Shown here: piece after piece, positions 42,950 through 54,968 of the stretch
How positions within the stretch are numbered: the stretch's first letter is position 1
Layout: each line of letters opens with the position of its first letter
Assembly (NCBI GenBank): GCA_036265815.1
Contig: DATAOI010000047.1
Span: 1-64,000, forward strand
Origin: Gemmatimonadales bacterium
GTDB taxonomy: Bacteria > Gemmatimonadota > Gemmatimonadetes > Gemmatimonadales > GWC2-71-9
Reading direction: 5' to 3'
DNA: 64,000 nucleotides
Program-made: the position numbers and the translations under genes
Notes under the pieces: generated by a model
Seen by the model: only the letters and a program-made list of their open reading frames with translations
Databases searched by the model: none
Told to the model about the DNA's origin: nothing

Positions 42950-44412
42950 GGTCGCTATCGAAGTGCTGTGGCCTGCTGGCCGTTCTGCTGCTGGGCGGCT
43001 GCGTCTACTACAACGGGATGTATAACGCCAATCGGCTGGCCCGCTCGGCTCGAAAAGCCGAGCGCGACGGGCGCACCTTCGAAGCCACCAACCTCTGGGG
43101 CCAGGTGGTCATCCGCGCCGAGTCGGTCTCGGTCCGCCACCCGGACAGCAAGTACGCCAACCAGGCGGCCGTCTTGCGCGGCGTGGCCCTCGCCCGATTG
43201 GGCCAGTGCGGCCCGGCCGTTTCTCCGCTGGGTCATGCGGCCCTGCTTGCCCCGGGAACCCAGCTGGCCGAAGAGGGAATCCTCGCGCTCGGGCGCTGCA
43301 CTCTGGAGGCGGGTGATGCCAACGCGGCCGATCTGGCGTTCATCCGCGTGATCGACAGCCGGGATCCGGTGCGGAGGCGGGAGGCCCGTCTGCAGCATGC
43401 CCGGGTGCTCCGGCTGGCGGGCCGCTATCAGGAGGCCGTGACGCTCTTCCAGGAGTCCGCCGACCCTCGGGCGCAGGAAGACCTGTTCCTCGCGCTGGCG
43501 GGCGCGGGCCGCAAGGCCGAGGCGTTTGCAGTGGTCGATACGCTGATCTCGCGGGCCGATTCGACCCGGTCCTGGGATGACTTGGTGGCGGCCCTGGCAG
43601 GACAGAGTCCTGGAGATGCTTCGAGGCTGGTCGACCGGCTGATCGAGAAACGGCCACCCGCGCCGGAGTTGCGGGCGCGCTGGCTGCTGGATGATGCCGA
43701 GCGACTCACCCTCACCGACTCCGCCCGAGCTACTCGGCGCCTGCAGGAGGCCGTCCAGGTTGGCGGCAACACGGTGGATGCCCGCCGAGCCAGGCTGCGG
43801 CTGATGCGGCGCTCGCTCGCGCGGGTCCGGTCCGCGGCCGAGCTCGGACCAGTGAGTGACTCGCTCCAAGCGCTGAGCCAGAGCAGTGGTCTGGCTGTAG
43901 AGGAGGCCGCCCCGCTTCACCTTGCCGTCGATCGCGTTCGTGGCGTGGCGGACTCCGCCGATGTTGCCGCTCCCCAAGAGGACCTGCGCCTCTTCCTGGT
44001 GGCCGAGGTCGCCCGGGACTCGCTCGGGGCACCGATGCTCGCCGCGACTCTCTTCCGCCGCATTGTGGAGGGCGTGCCCAACTCGCCCTACGCTCCGAAG
44101 GCGCTCCTGGCGGCGCAGCAGCTGGACTCGTCCTGGGCCGACACCGCGCGCACGCTTCTCTCCGAGCGCTACGCCGCCAGTCCGTACGCCGCACTGGTCC
44201 GAGGCGAGGAAGCGCCGGCCTACCAACTGCTGGAAGACTCGCTCCGCAGCTTCGCGGCCGCTGAGGCTGCCCCTCGTCGCACCGGCCAGGTCCGGGGTCG
44301 GCAGCCGGGCGGCGAACAGGCGCCCTCGGTGACACCGCAGCGGCGGCCGGGCGCCCTCGACAGCGTGGCCACTCCGGGCCGGCCGGGGCGGCCGCGCCGG
44401 CCCGAGCCGTGA
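42946..44412 (+). CDS. TPR-type lipoprotein of unknown function
   Basis: A 488-residue lipoprotein: signal SKCCGLLAVLLLGGCVYYNG with the lipobox Cys near residue 19. The body is a long array of helix pairs resembling tetratricopeptide repeats (AALLAPGTQLAEEGILALGR, LQHARVLRLAGRYQEAVTLF). A basic Pro/Arg/Gly-rich tail follows (about 445-488). Relatives are BamD/YbgF-like scaffolds in envelope assembly. It begins inside the amidase gene (ATGA), which supports a cell-envelope role. Confidence 0.85.
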   Translation: MRSLSKCCGLLAVLLLGGCVYYNGMYNANRLARSARKAERDGRTFEATNLWGQVVIRAESVSVRHPDSKYANQAAVLRGVALARLGQCGPAVSPLGHAALLAPGTQLAEEGILALGRCTLEAGDANAADLAFIRVIDSRDPVRRREARLQHARVLRLAGRYQEAVTLFQESADPRAQEDLFLALAGAGRKAEAFAVVDTLISRADSTRSWDDLVAALAGQSPGDASRLVDRLIEKRPPAPELRARWLLDDAERLTLTDSARATRRLQEAVQVGGNTVDARRARLRLMRRSLARVRSAAELGPVSDSLQALSQSSGLAVEEAAPLHLAVDRVRGVADSADVAAPQEDLRLFLVAEVARDSLGAPMLAATLFRRIVEGVPNSPYAPKALLAAQQLDSSWADTARTLLSERYAASPYAALVRGEEAPAYQLLEDSLRSFAAAEAAPRRTGQVRGRQPGGEQAPSVTPQRRPGALDSVATPGRPGRPRRPEP

Positions 44413-45290
44413 CGGTCGCCGCCGGCGATCTTTCCCGGACGCTGCTCGGCCGCCGCTTTCAGAATCCGATCATTCTCGCCGCCGGTACGGCCGGCTTCGG
44501 CCGCGAGCTGGATGGCGTCCTCGATCTCGACCGACTCGGTGGCCTGGTCACCAAGGCGGTCTCGCTCGAGCCTCGGCACGGCAACCCTCCTCCCCGGGTG
44601 GCGGAGTTCCGGGGCGGGATGCTCAACTCTGTCGGTCTGGCGAATCCCGGGCTGGAGCGGGTCCGCTCGGAGCACCTCCCGTGGCTCGCGTCGCGCCTGT
44701 CGCGAGCCCAGGTGCTGGTCAACGTGGTGGGCTTCACCGTCGAAGAGTACGCGGCCGTGGTGAGCGGACTCGACGGCGCGCCCGGGCTGTCCGGGTTCGA
44801 GCTGAATCTGTCGTGTCCCAATACCAGCGCGGGCGGCATCGAGTTCGGGGCAGACCCGCAGTGTGTCCGCCGCATCGTCGCCCTCTGCCGCACGCGCACC
44901 GAGTTACCCCTCGTGGCCAAGCTGTCGCCCGTCCTGCCCGACATTCCGGCGATGGCGCTGGTGGCCCGGGACGCCGGGGCAGACGCGGTCTCGGTGGTGA
45001 ACACCATTCCCGGCCTCCTCCTTGCAGGGGACGGGGCGCGCCGCCTGGGGAACGGGTACGGAGGAGTCAGCGGCCCGGTACTGCTGCCGGTCGGCCTTCT
45101 CGCGGTGGCGCGGGTGGTGGAGCGGACCGATGGTATGCCGGTAATCGGAGTGGGCGGCGTCCGCTCGGCGGCCGACGTCAGGCAGTACCTCGGCGTGGGC
45201 GCGTCACTGGTGGGGTTGGGCACCGCCGCCTTGGCCGATCCTCGACTCCCGGAACGGATCCTCGCAGAGCTGGAGCGTCATGATGGCTGA
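44409..45290 (+). CDS. pyrD: Dihydroorotate dehydrogenase, class 1 (PyrD catalytic subunit)
   Basis: A 293-residue FMN enzyme oxidising dihydroorotate to orotate in pyrimidine synthesis. The N-terminal NPIILAAGTAGFG, the active-site base Cys in FELNLSCPNT (class 1 enzymes use Cys), the FMN-binding GVGGVRSAADV and GASLVGLGTA are all present. Class 1B enzymes pair with PyrK; no pyrK is seen in the window. It starts at a GTG overlapping the lipoprotein stop, and its end overlaps pyrF by 11 nt. Confidence 0.95.
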   Translation: MTVAAGDLSRTLLGRRFQNPIILAAGTAGFGRELDGVLDLDRLGGLVTKAVSLEPRHGNPPPRVAEFRGGMLNSVGLANPGLERVRSEHLPWLASRLSRAQVLVNVVGFTVEEYAAVVSGLDGAPGLSGFELNLSCPNTSAGGIEFGADPQCVRRIVALCRTRTELPLVAKLSPVLPDIPAMALVARDAGADAVSVVNTIPGLLLAGDGARRLGNGYGGVSGPVLLPVGLLAVARVVERTDGMPVIGVGGVRSAADVRQYLGVGASLVGLGTAALADPRLPERILAELERHDG

Positions 45291-45975
45291 GGTGATCATC
45301 GCCCTGGATCTGCCGAGCGGCGCGGAGGCCCTTCGGTTGCTCGATCGGGTGCCGGAAGCCCGGTGGGTCAAGGTCGGGTCCATCCTCATGACGCGGGAGG
45401 GTCCCGATCTGGTTCGCACACTGGTGCGGCGCGGGCTCAGTGTCTTTCTGGATCTCAAATGGCACGACATCCCCAACACGGTGAGCGAGGCAGTCGGCGC
45501 GGCGCGGGAGCTCGGCGTGGCTCTGGCGACGGTGCATACCCTCGGCGGCGCCAGGATGATGGCGGCGGCGGTCGCAAGCGCCGGAGCCGATCTCAAGTTG
45601 ATCGGCGTCACGGTGCTCACCTCCCATGACGCGACATCGTACGCACGAGCGATCGGCCGGCCCGAGATGGACCTCCTGGCGGAGGTGGAGCGACAGTCGG
45701 TGGAGGCGCTCGAGGCCGGCCTCGCCGGCCTAGTCTGCTCGCCTCGCGAGGTGGCGGCCGTGCGGCACCGCCTGGGACCTCAGGCCTTGATCGTGGTGCC
45801 GGGCATCCGCCGAGGCAGCGACCCGGAAGGGGACCAGATTCGGGTGGCCACGGCCGCGGACGCCGTGGCCGCAGGCGCGACCCACCTCGTGATCGGCCGG
45901 CCGATCCTGCAGGCCGGCGATGCGGGGGCGGCGTTCCGCGGGTTCGTGGAGGAGGCCCAGTGCGTCGGCTCGTGA
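45280..45975 (+). CDS. pyrF: Orotidine 5'-phosphate decarboxylase
   Basis: A 231-residue TIM barrel that makes UMP from OMP. The catalytic Asp-Lys-x-x-Asp array is FLDLKWHDIPNTV; the N-terminal IIALDLPSG and the phosphate-binding VVPGIRRGSDPEGDQ and VIGRPIL are conserved. With pyrD upstream, these are two consecutive late steps of the pathway with one gap (orotate phosphoribosyltransferase not here). Its last 16 bases overlap the next gene. Confidence 0.96.
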   Translation: MMAEVIIALDLPSGAEALRLLDRVPEARWVKVGSILMTREGPDLVRTLVRRGLSVFLDLKWHDIPNTVSEAVGAARELGVALATVHTLGGARMMAAAVASAGADLKLIGVTVLTSHDATSYARAIGRPEMDLLAEVERQSVEALEAGLAGLVCSPREVAAVRHRLGPQALIVVPGIRRGSDPEGDQIRVATAADAVAAGATHLVIGRPILQAGDAGAAFRGFVEEAQCVGS

Positions 45976-46373
45976 TCCTGCTCGCGGTACTCCTCCCACT
46001 GGTGCTCCAGGCGCAGCAGCGCGGGCTCACCGAGTCGGCGGAACAGGCCCGGAAGGCCTGGCTGGCCCATGATGCCGCGGGCCTGGTGGCCGAGAGCCCC
46101 GGGCTGGTCCTGCAGCTTCCGGGCGCCGACCCGTCGACGGCGCTGGGCCCTGCCCAGTCCGCGGCGTTGATCTCGGACTTTCTGGCCGGGGCGCAGGAAG
46201 TGGAGATCAACGTCCGGGCGGCGCGCGAGGTGGAGCCGGGGCAGGGCTATGTAGAGCTGCAACGGCAGTACCGGGTGGCCGGGACCCAGGACGTGCGGCT
46301 GCAGAGCCTGCTTCTGGGTTACCGGCTGGGGCCAAAGGGGTGGAGGCTGGTGGAGCTGCGCGTCGTGGGGTGA
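45960..46373 (+). CDS. Exported small protein, possibly NTF2-like
   Basis: A 137-residue protein with a cleavable signal peptide (RRLVILLAVLLPLVLQAQQ, about 20 residues). The mature part has a helix (SAEQARKAWLAHDAAGLVAE) followed by strands (GYVELQRQYRVAGTQDVRLQ and LGPKGWRLVELRVVG), the order seen in SnoaL/NTF2-like and DUF4783 domains. It is therefore probably a small periplasmic cone-shaped domain protein of unknown role. The GTG start lies inside the end of pyrF. Confidence 0.75.
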   Translation: MRRLVILLAVLLPLVLQAQQRGLTESAEQARKAWLAHDAAGLVAESPGLVLQLPGADPSTALGPAQSAALISDFLAGAQEVEINVRAAREVEPGQGYVELQRQYRVAGTQDVRLQSLLLGYRLGPKGWRLVELRVVG

Positions 46374-46390
46374 AGGGTAAAGTCCCCGCC

Positions 46391-46419
46391 TTGCATCACT
46401 TCCCGGGCCGTTCTATATT
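46391..46419 (+). promoter_or_regulatory. Promoter of the rpmJ-rpsM-rpsK-rpsD-rpoA-rplQ operon
   Basis: TTGCAT (46391-46396) and TATATT (46414-46419) are separated by 17 bp. Transcription would begin near 46426 and give a leader of roughly 27 nt before the rpmJ GTG (46453), which has GGAG 5 nt upstream. Confidence 0.75.
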
Positions 46420-46452
46420 GGACAGCTAGTCCCTAACCGGCCCGGAGAAACT

Positions 46453-46569
46453 GTGAAGGTTCGTTCGAGCGTGAAGCCGATTTGCGAGCACTGCAAGGTC
46501 GTCAAGCGACAGGGCGTGGTCCGCATCATCTGCAAGCGCAATCCCAAGCACAAACAGCGGCAAGGCTGA
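46453..46569 (+). CDS. rpmJ: 50S ribosomal protein L36
   Basis: A 38-residue protein: [20 protein letters not shown], then [18 protein letters not shown]. The C-x2-C, C and H zinc-ribbon ligands are all present, so this is the zinc-binding form. It starts at a GTG after a clear promoter and leads the S13-S11-S4-RpoA-L17 operon, the standard order at the end of the spc/alpha region. Confidence 0.97.
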   Translation: MKVRSSVKPICEHCKVVKRQGVVRIICKRNPKHKQRQG

Positions 46570-46571
46570 TC

Positions 46572-46952
46572 ATGGCGCGCATCGCGGGCGTGGACCTTCC
46601 ACGCGAGAAGCGTGTCGAAATCGCCCTGACCTACATTTTCGGGATCGGCCGTCCCACCAGCAGCCGGCTCCTCAGCGAAACCGGTGTGAGCCCCGATACC
46701 CGGGTCCGGGACCTCTCGGACAACGAAGTGGCGCGGCTCCGTCAGATCATCGAGCGCTCGGTGAAGGTCGAAGGCGCCCTTCGCACCGAAGTGGCGATGA
46801 ATATCAAGCGCCTGATGGATATCGGCAGTTACCGGGGCATCCGCCACCGCCGGGGCCTCCCGGTCCGCGGCCAGCGGACCCACACCAACGCGCGCACCAA
46901 GAAGGGTCCGCGCCGGGCCATCGCCGGCAAGAAGAAAGTGACCAAGAAGTAA
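46572..46952 (+). CDS. rpsM: 30S ribosomal protein S13
   Basis: A 126-residue S13. It begins [20 protein letters not shown], includes [14 protein letters not shown] and the tRNA-contacting tail [21 protein letters not shown]13 sits in the small-subunit head and bridges to the large subunit. It starts 2 nt after rpmJ. Confidence 0.98.
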   Translation: MARIAGVDLPREKRVEIALTYIFGIGRPTSSRLLSETGVSPDTRVRDLSDNEVARLRQIIERSVKVEGALRTEVAMNIKRLMDIGSYRGIRHRRGLPVRGQRTHTNARTKKGPRRAIAGKKKVTKK

Positions 46953-46953
46953 G

Positions 46954-47355
46954 ATGACCGCTCCCGCCCCGGCCAAAGCGCCCAGCGCCAAGCGCGCCAA
47001 GAAAGTGGTCGAGTCCGAAGGCATCGCCCACATCGCGGCGACCTTCAACAACCTGCTGATCACCATCACCGACCTCAGGGGCAACACGCTGGCCTGGGGA
47101 TCGGCCGGGAAGGCCGGCTTCAAGGGCTCCAAGAAGTCCACCCCCTTCGCCGCCACGGTGGCGGCAGAAAATTGCGGCCGCGAGGCGATGAACCTCGGGG
47201 TGCGCCGGGTGCACGTCCGGGTCCAGGGGCCGGGGAGCGGGCGCGAGTCCGCCATCCAGGCGCTCGCGTCGGTCGGACTGCGCGTCGTATCCATCCGGGA
47301 CGTCACGCCGATTCCTCACAACGGGTGCCGTCCCCCGAAGAAGCGGCGGGTCTGA
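46954..47355 (+). CDS. rpsK: 30S ribosomal protein S11
   Basis: A 133-residue S11 of the platform. Landmarks are [37 protein letters not shown] and the C-terminal [18 protein letters not shown]. The N-terminus has an extra Ala/Pro/Lys stretch of about 15 residues. It starts one base after the rpsM stop. Confidence 0.98.
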   Translation: MTAPAPAKAPSAKRAKKVVESEGIAHIAATFNNLLITITDLRGNTLAWGSAGKAGFKGSKKSTPFAATVAAENCGREAMNLGVRRVHVRVQGPGSGRESAIQALASVGLRVVSIRDVTPIPHNGCRPPKKRRV

Positions 47356-47358
47356 GCC

Positions 47359-47994
47359 ATGTCGAGATACGTCGGACCGAGCTGCCGCCTCTGCCGCCGC
47401 GAGGCCACCAAGCTGTTCCTCAAGGGCACCAAGTGTCTCACCGAGAAGTGCCCGGTCGAGCGCCGCGCCTATGCACCCGGCCAGCACGGCCAGAGCGGCG
47501 GGCGCCAGCGGAAGGCCTCGGAGTACGCCAAGCAGATGCGGGAGAAGCAGAAAGTGAAGCGGATGTACGGCCTCTCCGAGCGCCAGTTCCGCAACACCTT
47601 CGAGGACGTGACCCGCGAGCCGGGGGTGAAGGGCACCAACCTCCTCGTCGCGCTCGAGACCCGGCTGGACAACGTGGTCTACCGGCTGGGCTTCGCGTCC
47701 AGCCGCAAGGCCGCGCGCCAGCTGATCACCCATGGGCACGTCGAAGTGAACGGCCACCGGGTCGACATTCCCTCGTACGGCGTCATTCCCGGTGAGGAAG
47801 TCCGGGTCGCGGCGCCCAGCCGGGAGAACGTCTCGGTCAAGCTGGCCCAGGAGAGCGCCTCCCGCGGTCAGCCGGTTTCCTGGCTCTCGGTGGACAGCGA
47901 CAAGGCGGCCGGGCGGCTGCTGGAGCGGCCCACCCGCGATGCCATCCCGATCAATGCGCAAGAACAGCTCATCGTCGAGCTCTACTCGAAGTGA
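47359..47994 (+). CDS. rpsD: 30S ribosomal protein S4 (zinc-binding form)
   Basis: A 211-residue S4, one of the primary 16S rRNA binders and in many bacteria the repressor of this operon. The N-terminus CRLCRREATKLFLKG and CLTEKCPVE contains four cysteines, so this is the zinc-binding form. The S4 RNA-binding domain is LDNVVYRLGFASSRKAARQL. It starts 3 nt after rpsK. Confidence 0.97.
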   Translation: MSRYVGPSCRLCRREATKLFLKGTKCLTEKCPVERRAYAPGQHGQSGGRQRKASEYAKQMREKQKVKRMYGLSERQFRNTFEDVTREPGVKGTNLLVALETRLDNVVYRLGFASSRKAARQLITHGHVEVNGHRVDIPSYGVIPGEEVRVAAPSRENVSVKLAQESASRGQPVSWLSVDSDKAAGRLLERPTRDAIPINAQEQLIVELYSK

Positions 47995-47996
47995 CC

Positions 47997-49055
47997 ATGA
48001 CCATTGACCTGACCGGGTTGGTTCGTCCCCATCTCGTCGAGATGACGAAGCGGGACGACAACCCCAATGCCGCCGAGTTCCGCCTGCAGCCGCTGGAGCG
48101 GGGCTTCGGCTACACGCTGGGCAATTCGTTGCGCCGGCTCCTGCTCTCGAGCCTTCGCGGCAGCGCCGTCTGGGGCTTCCGGCTGGACGGCGTCGTACAC
48201 GAGCACCAGACCGTCCAGGGCGTGCTGGAGGACGTGCACCAAGTGGTGCAGCGGCTCAAGGCGTTGACCCTGGTGCTCGCCGAAGAGGTGGACGAGGCCG
48301 TGCTCCACATCCGCCGGGAAGGCGCCGGCCCGGTGTACGCGCGCGACATCCAGGAGCATGGGTCGGTCACCGTGAAGAATCCCGAGCACCTGCTGTTCAC
48401 CCTCCAGGACGACCGCGAGGTCAGCATGGAGCTGTACGTGAACAAGGGCCGGGGCTATGTGGAAGCGGAGATGCATCCCGCCGACCGGTCGCTTCCGGTC
48501 GACCTGGTCCGCATCGACGCCATCTACAATCCGGTTCGCCGGGCCAACTTCTCGGTGGCCGAGACCCGCGTCGGTCAGCGCACCGACTACGACCGGCTCA
48601 CCGTGTCGGTCGAGACCAACGGGACCATCACCCCGGAAGACGCGATCGCCTACGCGGCCGCGCTGGCCCAGGTGCATTTCCAGTATTTCGTCGACTTCGG
48701 CAAGGTGCCCACCATGCGCGATGGCGGGGCCGGCGCCGCCGTGGCTGGCGGGGCCAACCTCCGGCAGCGCCTGGGCCGGCCGATCGACGACTTCGGCCTC
48801 TCGGTGCGGTCGCTCAACTCGCTCAAGAACTCGAACATCCGCACCCTCAAAGATCTGGTCGAGTTCTCCGAGGACGACCTGCTCAAGGTCAAGAACGTGG
48901 GCGAGAAGGCCCTGGGCGAGATCGCCGAGCTGCTGCAGCGGGAAGGGCTCAACTTCGGCATGGCGTTCGAGGAGACCGACGGGGAGCTGCGCGTGCTGCG
49001 CCCCGGCGTGCCCCCCATGGCACAGCCGTCGGCCGGGGCAGGAGAGGTGTTCTGA
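47997..49055 (+). CDS. rpoA: DNA-directed RNA polymerase subunit alpha
   Basis: A 352-residue alpha subunit. The N-terminal dimerisation domain has FGYTLGNSLRRLLLSSLRGS and the C-terminal domain has SVRSLNSLKNSNIRTLKDLV with the helix-hairpin-helix NVGEKALGEIAELL, which contacts UP elements and activators. ATG 47997 is chosen; GTG 47991, which overlaps the rpsD stop as GTGA, would add two residues. The end overlaps rplQ by one base. Confidence 0.97.
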   Translation: MTIDLTGLVRPHLVEMTKRDDNPNAAEFRLQPLERGFGYTLGNSLRRLLLSSLRGSAVWGFRLDGVVHEHQTVQGVLEDVHQVVQRLKALTLVLAEEVDEAVLHIRREGAGPVYARDIQEHGSVTVKNPEHLLFTLQDDREVSMELYVNKGRGYVEAEMHPADRSLPVDLVRIDAIYNPVRRANFSVAETRVGQRTDYDRLTVSVETNGTITPEDAIAYAAALAQVHFQYFVDFGKVPTMRDGGAGAAVAGGANLRQRLGRPIDDFGLSVRSLNSLKNSNIRTLKDLVEFSEDDLLKVKNVGEKALGEIAELLQREGLNFGMAFEETDGELRVLRPGVPPMAQPSAGAGEVF

Positions 49056-49411
49056 TGCGGCACCGGGCCAAGGGTCGCCAGCTCTCCCGCACCTCGACCC
49101 ATCGGCGCGCCATGCTCAACAACATGGCCACCAGTCTGTTCGACCACGGCCGGGTGATCACCACCGAGGCCAAGGCCAAGGAGCTGCGTCCGTTTGCCGA
49201 GAAGCTGATCACCCTGGCCCGCCGGGGCGATCTGCACGCCCGGCGGCTGGTTCAGCGGCGGATCAAGGACCGGGAAACCCTGTCCCGGCTCTTCGCCGAG
49301 ATCGGGCCGCGCTTTGCCGCGCGGCCCGGTGGCTATACCCGGATTCTCAAGCTGGGTCACCGCTCCGGCGACGGCGCGGACATCGCGCGGATCGAGCTGC
49401 TCTCCGAGTGA
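49055..49411 (+). CDS. rplQ: 50S ribosomal protein L17
   Basis: A 118-residue L17: MRHRAKGRQLSRTSTHRRAM at the start, then GRVITTEAKAKELRPFAEKL and the end RILKLGHRSGDGADIARIEL. It closes the operon and is followed by a bidirectional terminator shared with rpmB on the other strand. Confidence 0.97.
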   Translation: MRHRAKGRQLSRTSTHRRAMLNNMATSLFDHGRVITTEAKAKELRPFAEKLITLARRGDLHARRLVQRRIKDRETLSRLFAEIGPRFAARPGGYTRILKLGHRSGDGADIARIELLSE

Positions 49412-49438
49412 CCGGTCCGGCGAGCCACTGGAACGACG

Positions 49439-49465
49439 AAGGGGACCCTCGGGTCCCCTTTTTTT
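49439..49465. terminator. Terminator after rplQ, shared with convergent rpmB
   Basis: AAGGGGACC pairs with GGTCCCCTT around CTCG and is followed by seven T residues on the plus strand. On the minus strand the A-run before it is short (AAGG), so it is strongest for rplQ but lies 3 bases past the rpmB stop and may serve both. Confidence 0.88.
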
Positions 49466-49467
49466 CG

Positions 49468-49659
49468 TCAGCTGGCCTTCTTGATTCGGTTACTCTTCAG
49501 GCACTGCGTACACACCCGGACCCGCTTGGGTGCGCCATCGACCAATATCCGGACCGTCTGCAGGTTGGGATACCAGCGCCGCTTGGTGCGGTTGTTCGCG
49601 TGACTCACGTTGTTGCCGGTGACCGGCCCCTTGGCGCACACGGTACAGACCCGTGCCAT
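49468..49659 (-). CDS. rpmB: 50S ribosomal protein L28 (zinc-binding form)
   Basis: A 63-residue L28: [20 protein letters not shown], then [18 protein letters not shown] and [17 protein letters not shown]. Two CxxC pairs show the zinc-binding form. ATG 49659 is used; a longer reading would add 38 residues with no family match. It is a lone gene, convergent with rplQ and divergent from gmd. Confidence 0.96.
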   Translation of the reverse strand: MARVCTVCAKGPVTGNNVSHANNRTKRRWYPNLQTVRILVDGAPKRVRVCTQCLKSNRIKKAS

Positions 49660-49775
49660 AGATCCACCCTCTGAAGTCGCTGACGGGAGCGCACTGATCC
49701 AGCTCGGCTTGACCGCATTCGTCGGCTGACCGGGTTCGCTGGAAACCGCTAAACATAGTGAGCCCAAGCTCATGA

Positions 49776-51704
<1,929 letters not shown>

Positions 51705-51721
<17 letters not shown>

Positions 51722-54700
51722 CCTGGAAACGATTCTCCTCATCGGCTCGGGCCCCATCGTCATCGGGCAGGGGGCCGAGTTCGACTACTCGGGCACCCAG
51801 GCCGTGCGGGCGCTCAAGGAAGAGGGCTATCGCGTCATCCTGGTCAATTCCAATCCAGCCACCATCATGACCGATCCCGAGCTGGCCGACCGGACTTACA
51901 TCGAGCCGGTGACGCCGGAGTGGGTGGCCAAGGTCATCGAGCGGGAGCGCCCTGATGCTCTGCTTCCCACGATGGGCGGGCAGACCGCGCTCAACGTGGC
52001 CATGGCCCTGCAGCGGGACGGCACCCTGGAGAAGTACGGTGTGGAGCTGATCGGCGCCAACGAGCGCGCCATCCGGCTGGCCGAGGACCGCCAGGAGTTC
52101 GCCGATGCGATGCGCCGGATCGGGCTGGCCACGCCCCAGGGGCGCACCATCCGGAGCGTGGAGGAGGCGCTGGACGCCGTGGAGGTGACCGGCTACCCGG
52201 CCATTCTTCGGCCCTCCTTCACGTTGGGCGGTACCGGTGGCGGCATCGCCTACAATCTGGAGGAGTTCGAGACCTTGGTCCGGCGTGGGCTGGATCTCTC
52301 TCCGGTCGGCTCCGTGCTGGTGGAGCGCAGCATCATCGGCTGGAAGGAGTTCGAGCTCGAGGTGATGCGGGACGGCGCGGACAATGTGGTGATCGTCTGC
52401 TCGATCGAGAACCTCGATCCGATGGGCGTCCACACCGGCGATTCCATCACCGTGGCTCCGGCGATGACGCTGACCGACCGGGAGTATCAGGTCATGCGCG
52501 ACGCGTCGATCCGGATCATCCGGGAGGTTGGGGTGGCGGCCGGCGGCTGCAACATCCAGTTCGCCGTCGATCCCGTGACTGGCGAGCAGCTGGTCATCGA
52601 GATGAACCCACGGGTGTCTCGCTCCTCGGCACTGGCCTCCAAGGCCACCGGTTTCCCAATCGCGCGGATCGGGACCAAGGTGGCGGTGGGATACCGGCTG
52701 GACGAGCTGCCCAACGACATCACCCGCACCACGCCCGCCTCGTTCGAACCGGTGCTGGACTACGTGGTGGTGAAGATCCCCCGCTTCGCCTTCGAGAAGT
52801 TCCCCACCGCCGACCCGACGCTCACCACCCAGATGAAATCGGTGGGCGAGGCGATGGCGATCGGACGCACCTTCAAGGAGGCCTTCCAGAAAGGACTCCG
52901 TGGACTGGAAGCCGACCGGATCGGGTGGGTGATGGGCGCCGTGCCCGCCGACGACCGGCTCCAGGACGGCAGCCTGGAGACCGTGCTCGCGGCGCTCCGG
53001 AGGCCGACACCCGAGCGCATCTTCCAGGTCAAGCGGGCCCTCCAGCTCGGCGCCTCGGTCGAGGCGGTGGCCGAGCGGACCGGAATCGACCCCTGGTTCC
53101 TCCACCAGCTCGCCGAGTTGTTAGAGGCGGAGCGCGCGTGGGCCGCATCGGCCCCGGCGGGTGAAGAGGAGGCCCGCTCCGCGCTCCGCCGGATGAAGCG
53201 GCTGGGCTTCGCCGACCGCCAGCTCGCCGAGCTCCGCGGGATCAGCGAAGAGGCGGTCCGCACCGAGCGGCACCGCCTGGGGATCCGGCCGGCCTATAAG
53301 ACCGTGGACACCTGCGCCGGCGAGTTCCCCTCCTCGACACCGTACCTCTACAGCTCCTACGACGAGGAGAACGAGGCCCGCACCAGCGGCGAGCCGACCG
53401 TCGTCATCCTCGGCAGCGGGCCCAACCGGATCGGCCAGGGAGTCGAGTTCGACTATTGCTGTGTCCGCGCGGCGATCGCCTTCCGGGAGCTGGGGTACCG
53501 CACCGTCATGGTGAACTCCAACCCCGAGACGGTCTCCACCGACTTCGACATCTCCGACGCGCTCTACTTCGAGCCGCTCACGCTGGAGGACGTGCTGGAG
53601 ATCGTGGCGGTGGAACAGCCGGTCGGCGTGGTGGTCCAATTCGGCGGGCAGACGCCGCTCCGGCTGGCGCGGGGGCTCGAGCGCGAGCGGATCGCCATCC
53701 TAGGCACCTCGTCGGAGGCCATCGACCTGGCGGAGGACCGCGGGCGCTTCGAGGCGATCACCCGCGAACTCGGCGTGGCCCAGCCGCCGAGCGGAGTCGC
53801 GTTCTCGGTGCAGGAGGCCGTGGGCGTGGCCGCCCGGGTGGGATATCCGGTGCTGGTGCGCCCCTCCTACGTGCTCGGCGGCCGCGCGATGGAAATCGTG
53901 TATGACGACGCGTCGCTCCGGAGCTACTTCGAACGGGCGGTGCGGGTCGCGCCCGAGCACCCGGTGCTGATCGACAGCTTCCTGGAAGACGACTTCGAGG
54001 CCGATGTCGACGCCATCGCCGACGGCACCCGCTGCGTGATCGGCGGGGTGATGCAGCACATCGAAGACGCCGGCATTCACTCGGGCGACTCGGCCTGCGT
54101 GCTGCCGCCGTATCTCATCACCGAGAGCCAGGTGGAGGAGATGCGGCGGCACACCCGGGCCTTCGCCGAGCGGCTCGGTGTGGTGGGTCTTCTCAACGTG
54201 CAATATGCCATCAAGCACGGGGTGGTCTACGTGCTGGAGGTGAACCCGCGCGGATCGCGGACGGTGCCGTTCGTCTCCAAGACCACCGGCGTCCCGCTGG
54301 CCAGCCTGGCCGCCGCGATCATGACCGGCAAGACGCTCGACGACCTGGGGCTGGTGGACGACGTGCTGCAGCCATACGTCGCGGTGAAGGAGGCGGTCTT
54401 TCCCTTCAGCAAGCTCCCCGGGGTGGACCTGATCCTGGGCCCCGAGATGCGCTCGACCGGCGAAGTGATGGGCATCGCCGATTCCTTCGGCATGGCGTTC
54501 GCCAAGGCCCAGATCTCCGCCGAGGGCGCCCTTCCCCTGGACGGCGCGGTGTTCGTGACGGTCAACGACCACGACAAAGGCACCGTAGTTCCCATCGCCC
54601 GGCGCTTCCACGCCCTCGGATTCCGGGTGCTCGGCACCGAGGGCACCGCGCGCTACCTGCGCGCGCGCGGCATCCCCACCGAGCGGGTGCTGAAGGTGCA

Positions 54701-54968
54701 CGAGGGCCGGCCCAACGCCATCGATCTGCTGGTCTCGGGGCAGATCCAACTCCTCATCAATACGCCGCTGGGAAAGCTCAGCCAGCAGGACGACTACGCC
54801 ATCCGCCGGGCCGCCCTGCAGCACCGGGTGCCCTACACCACCACACTCTCCGGCGCCTCCGCAGCGTGCGACGCCATCATCGCGCTCCGCAGCCGGGCCG
54901 GAGAGGTGCGCTCGCTGCAGGAATGGCACGCGATGGCGCGGGAGATGTCGCCCGAGTGGACCGGATAA
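51705..54968 (+). CDS. carB: Carbamoyl-phosphate synthase large subunit
   Basis: A 1087-residue CarB that makes carbamoyl phosphate for arginine and pyrimidine synthesis. Two homologous halves are seen: [20 protein letters not shown] at the first ATP-grasp half and [20 protein letters not shown] in the second, joined by an oligomerisation region (about 400-550), and a C-terminal MGS allosteric domain ([20 protein letters not shown]). Both halves keep [12 protein letters not shown]-like ATP loops. ATG 51705 ([17 protein letters not shown]) is inside the end of rmd by 17 nt. No carA is in the window. Confidence 0.96.
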